Below, piece by piece: positions 60,630 to 61,995 of a stretch of DNA of 61,995 nt. Location of the stretch: NCBI RefSeq assembly GCF_014284175.1, contig NZ_JACOGA010000024.1, positions 1 to 61,995 of the forward strand, in the 5' to 3' direction. The DNA is from Affinundibacterium flavidum. GTDB lineage: Bacteria; Pseudomonadota; Gammaproteobacteria; Burkholderiales; Burkholderiaceae_D. The notes under the pieces are model-generated. The model worked only from the letters and a program-made list of their open reading frames with translations, had not been told where the DNA came from and ran no database searches. Every line of letters starts with the position of its first letter. The stretch's first letter is position 1. The translations under genes were made by a program, and so were the position numbers.

Positions 60630-60780
60630 GGTTTAAGCTTCCTGGTTGAAGGTGATGCAAACGGCGAGTAAGCTTGGACAAGGTAATTTGGCTTTAGTTC
60701 TTGGAATTTAATGTTGTTAAGAAAAGGGTGGATGCACCGTGCGCACCAGAGTTTTGCCAAAGTCATTAAGCTTCGATCAT

Positions 60781-60908
60781 AGGGTGGACACGGCATCATC
60801 GTGCCCACGCGTTACGGTTAAAAAGGGTCAAACGTTTTAAGTACAAAGAGTAGTGTTCATCGACAATTCAAACGAGCGACGTGGGCATAAAAAATCTACC
60901 CACCCCAT
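60781..60908. repeat. 128-bp dispersed repeat, copy 1
   Basis: It begins AGGGTGGACACGGCATCATC and ends in a CCACCCC-type terminus, with the shared core GCGTTACGGTT and AAACGTTTTAA. Copy 2 is at 61663-61790. The ends are roughly inverted (AGGGTGG/CCACCC), as in a MITE. The gap 60630-60935 holds this repeat and no gene. Confidence 0.7.
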
Positions 60909-60935
60909 ATGGCTTTTAGCCTAATTTCAGCTTAG

Positions 60936-61544
60936 CTACGATGCTTGCTCAGCAATTCCAGAAATCTCAAACGTCGCTAATTTCTTGAACTGCTCAAATT
61001 CAACTTGTGTGAAGCAAGCAAAAAGTGCGCTTTGGCCAAAATCGCTATGATTGGAATAAATACGACATTGGCTATGATGTGTCAGTAGCAGTTCGTCAAA
61101 TTTAACGATGATATGCGGGTCAAGCCAGTCATTATCTACTGTTGCATCCCAGTGTGTGTGATGTCCATCAAGGTCAAATTCCAACCACGCAATTCCTTTT
61201 TCAATATCGACGAAATCACTGATGTTTGAAATCGGAAGGACGGCATTGCTCATTTTCTGTAGTCGAATTAAAACTTCGCTATAGGTGCCATGATCATCAA
61301 TTCTTTCATAATCGCACATCCACAATCGGTCGCAAATTGGCGTGTACGGCTTGCGCTGAATATCACATCCCAATACGGGAATAAGTTCTTTATACGGAAT
61401 TGCTTCGTATTCTTCGGGTGTTTGAAGAGTGAGGAGATCATCTACAGTCACGCCGGAGTTCAAATGAATGCCGCATTTGCTTAGCTCAGAAAGTTGTTGC
61501 TCAAGCGTGGCGGGTGAGGCTTTTTTTCGGAATAGGGAAAACAT
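60936..61544 (-). CDS. Hypothetical protein between two repeat copies
   Basis: 202 residues, acidic, without signal peptide or membrane helix. I recognise no family. It begins MFSLFRKKASPATLEQQL, a form common in small cytosolic proteins of the immunity/SUKH-neighbour kind. Seen inside: TVDDLLTLQTPEEYEAIPYKELI, DRLWMCDYERIDDHGTYSEVLIRLQ and HHTHWDATVDNDWLDPHII. It stands alone, with a 128-bp repeat on each side in direct orientation, which suggests the segment moved or was gained as a cassette. Function unknown. Confidence 0.65.
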   Translation of the reverse strand: MFSLFRKKASPATLEQQLSELSKCGIHLNSGVTVDDLLTLQTPEEYEAIPYKELIPVLGCDIQRKPYTPICDRLWMCDYERIDDHGTYSEVLIRLQKMSNAVLPISNISDFVDIEKGIAWLEFDLDGHHTHWDATVDNDWLDPHIIVKFDELLLTHHSQCRIYSNHSDFGQSALFACFTQVEFEQFKKLATFEISGIAEQAS

Positions 61545-61662
61545 AGTTTGTTTTTGATGAGCTTATAAAACACTTGAAAATTCGAAGGTGCGAATAGCAA
61601 AGTGTAATCGCATGCAGGTATTTTTGTGTTGTTAAATCTGTGATGCTGTCTATAAATCAGCT

Positions 61663-61790
61663 CGTATGGGGGGCACGGCACGATTGTGCCCATGCGTTAC
61701 GGTTGAAAAAGATTAAACGTTTTAATCGCAAAAAATAATGTTCGTCGACAAATCAAACAAGCGGCGTGAGCACAAAAAACGTACCCACCC
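61663..61790. repeat. 128-bp dispersed repeat, copy 2
   Basis: Direct repeat of 60781-60908: GCGTTACGGTT, then AAACGTTTTAA, TGTTC and TCGACAA, and a CGTACCCACCC end. Both copies have the same orientation. It lies 119 bases upstream of the start of the orphan gene. Confidence 0.7.
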
Positions 61791-61995
61791 TTCTATGAAG
61801 CATGTCAAGTACGACTTGCAAATGAATTGTATTCAATTTTTATTCATCATTTCTCACTCCTGCTTCGTTGTGTAGTACGTTCACTAGTCGTAATAAGTCT
61901 CTGGTCATTGGCTCGTGAAACTTAGGTTTCACCACCTTCTATCCGCTGGCGTTTTCGACCAGCCTAATTCTGCATGCGCTGCGCGCTAAGATGAC
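61791..61995. other. Window end without a recognised gene
   Basis: No convincing coding frame is visible in the last 205 bases. A small perfect hairpin, GTGAAAC-TTAG-GTTTCAC, lies at 61915-61932. A gene could begin beyond the window. Confidence 0.4.

Noticed and set aside
61795..61875. 26-codon ORF at the window end
   Set aside because: No ribosome-binding site, starts in the end of a dispersed repeat, and shows no protein pattern.

Overview
The window reads as chromosomal DNA of a Gram-negative betaproteobacterium, most likely of the Oxalobacteraceae/Undibacterium type. This rests on gene content (TonB-dependent receptor, GcvA-type LysR regulators, LytS/LytTR pair, DUF4347 giant protein), moderate GC, and many short palindromic intergenic elements. 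The assignment is inference: no rRNA or marker gene lies in the window, and I saw no tRNA, rRNA or CRISPR.

Layout. (1) 0.3-3.7 kb: ridA and dgoK leftward, a divergent LysR regulator, and a doubtful ORF. (2) 4-17 kb: a lysine-methyltransferase-like gene diverging from a sulfotransferase gene that is followed after 14 bp by a 10.1-kb gene for a giant repetitive exported protein. I consider this the most interesting locus: a predicted surface protein beside two predicted protein- or polymer-modifying enzymes. (3) 17-21.9 kb: a secreted GH31 glycosidase, then an IS110 element that appears to have landed inside a palindromic repeat, with a foldable segment upstream of its transposase. (4) 21.9-25.1 kb: three exported proteins in one direction (unknown protein, C70-like cysteine protease, class C beta-lactamase-like hydrolase). 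(5) 25.5-52.5 kb: a pectin/galacturonate utilisation locus. (6) 53-61.9 kb: secreted orphan, LytS/LytTR two-component system, arsR-aqpS-arsC arsenic operon, LysR with divergent flavodoxin-fold reductase, ankyrin and NTF2-like secreted proteins, and an orphan gene between two copies of a 128-bp repeat.

How the pectin locus works. The TonB receptor probably imports oligogalacturonides. Exported rhamnogalacturonan acetylesterase, a fused polygalacturonase-pectin methylesterase, a Tat-type GH28 enzyme and a GH43 enzyme trim the polymer. ExuT-like MFS imports galacturonate. Uronate dehydrogenase oxidises it, an SMP-30-type lactonase opens the lactone, GarD and KdgD dehydrate it, and 2,5-dioxovalerate dehydrogenase yields 2-oxoglutarate. 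Two FadR-type GntR regulators flank the locus, and I see two different sets of palindromic boxes that may be their operators. A response-regulator diguanylate cyclase and a seven-domain hybrid kinase sit in the middle.

A recurring oddity is short tandem repeats that start in the last codons of a gene and run past its stop codon (at least four clear cases with unrelated sequences). A degenerate copy of the dioxovalerate dehydrogenase start region lies upstream of the second GntR gene.
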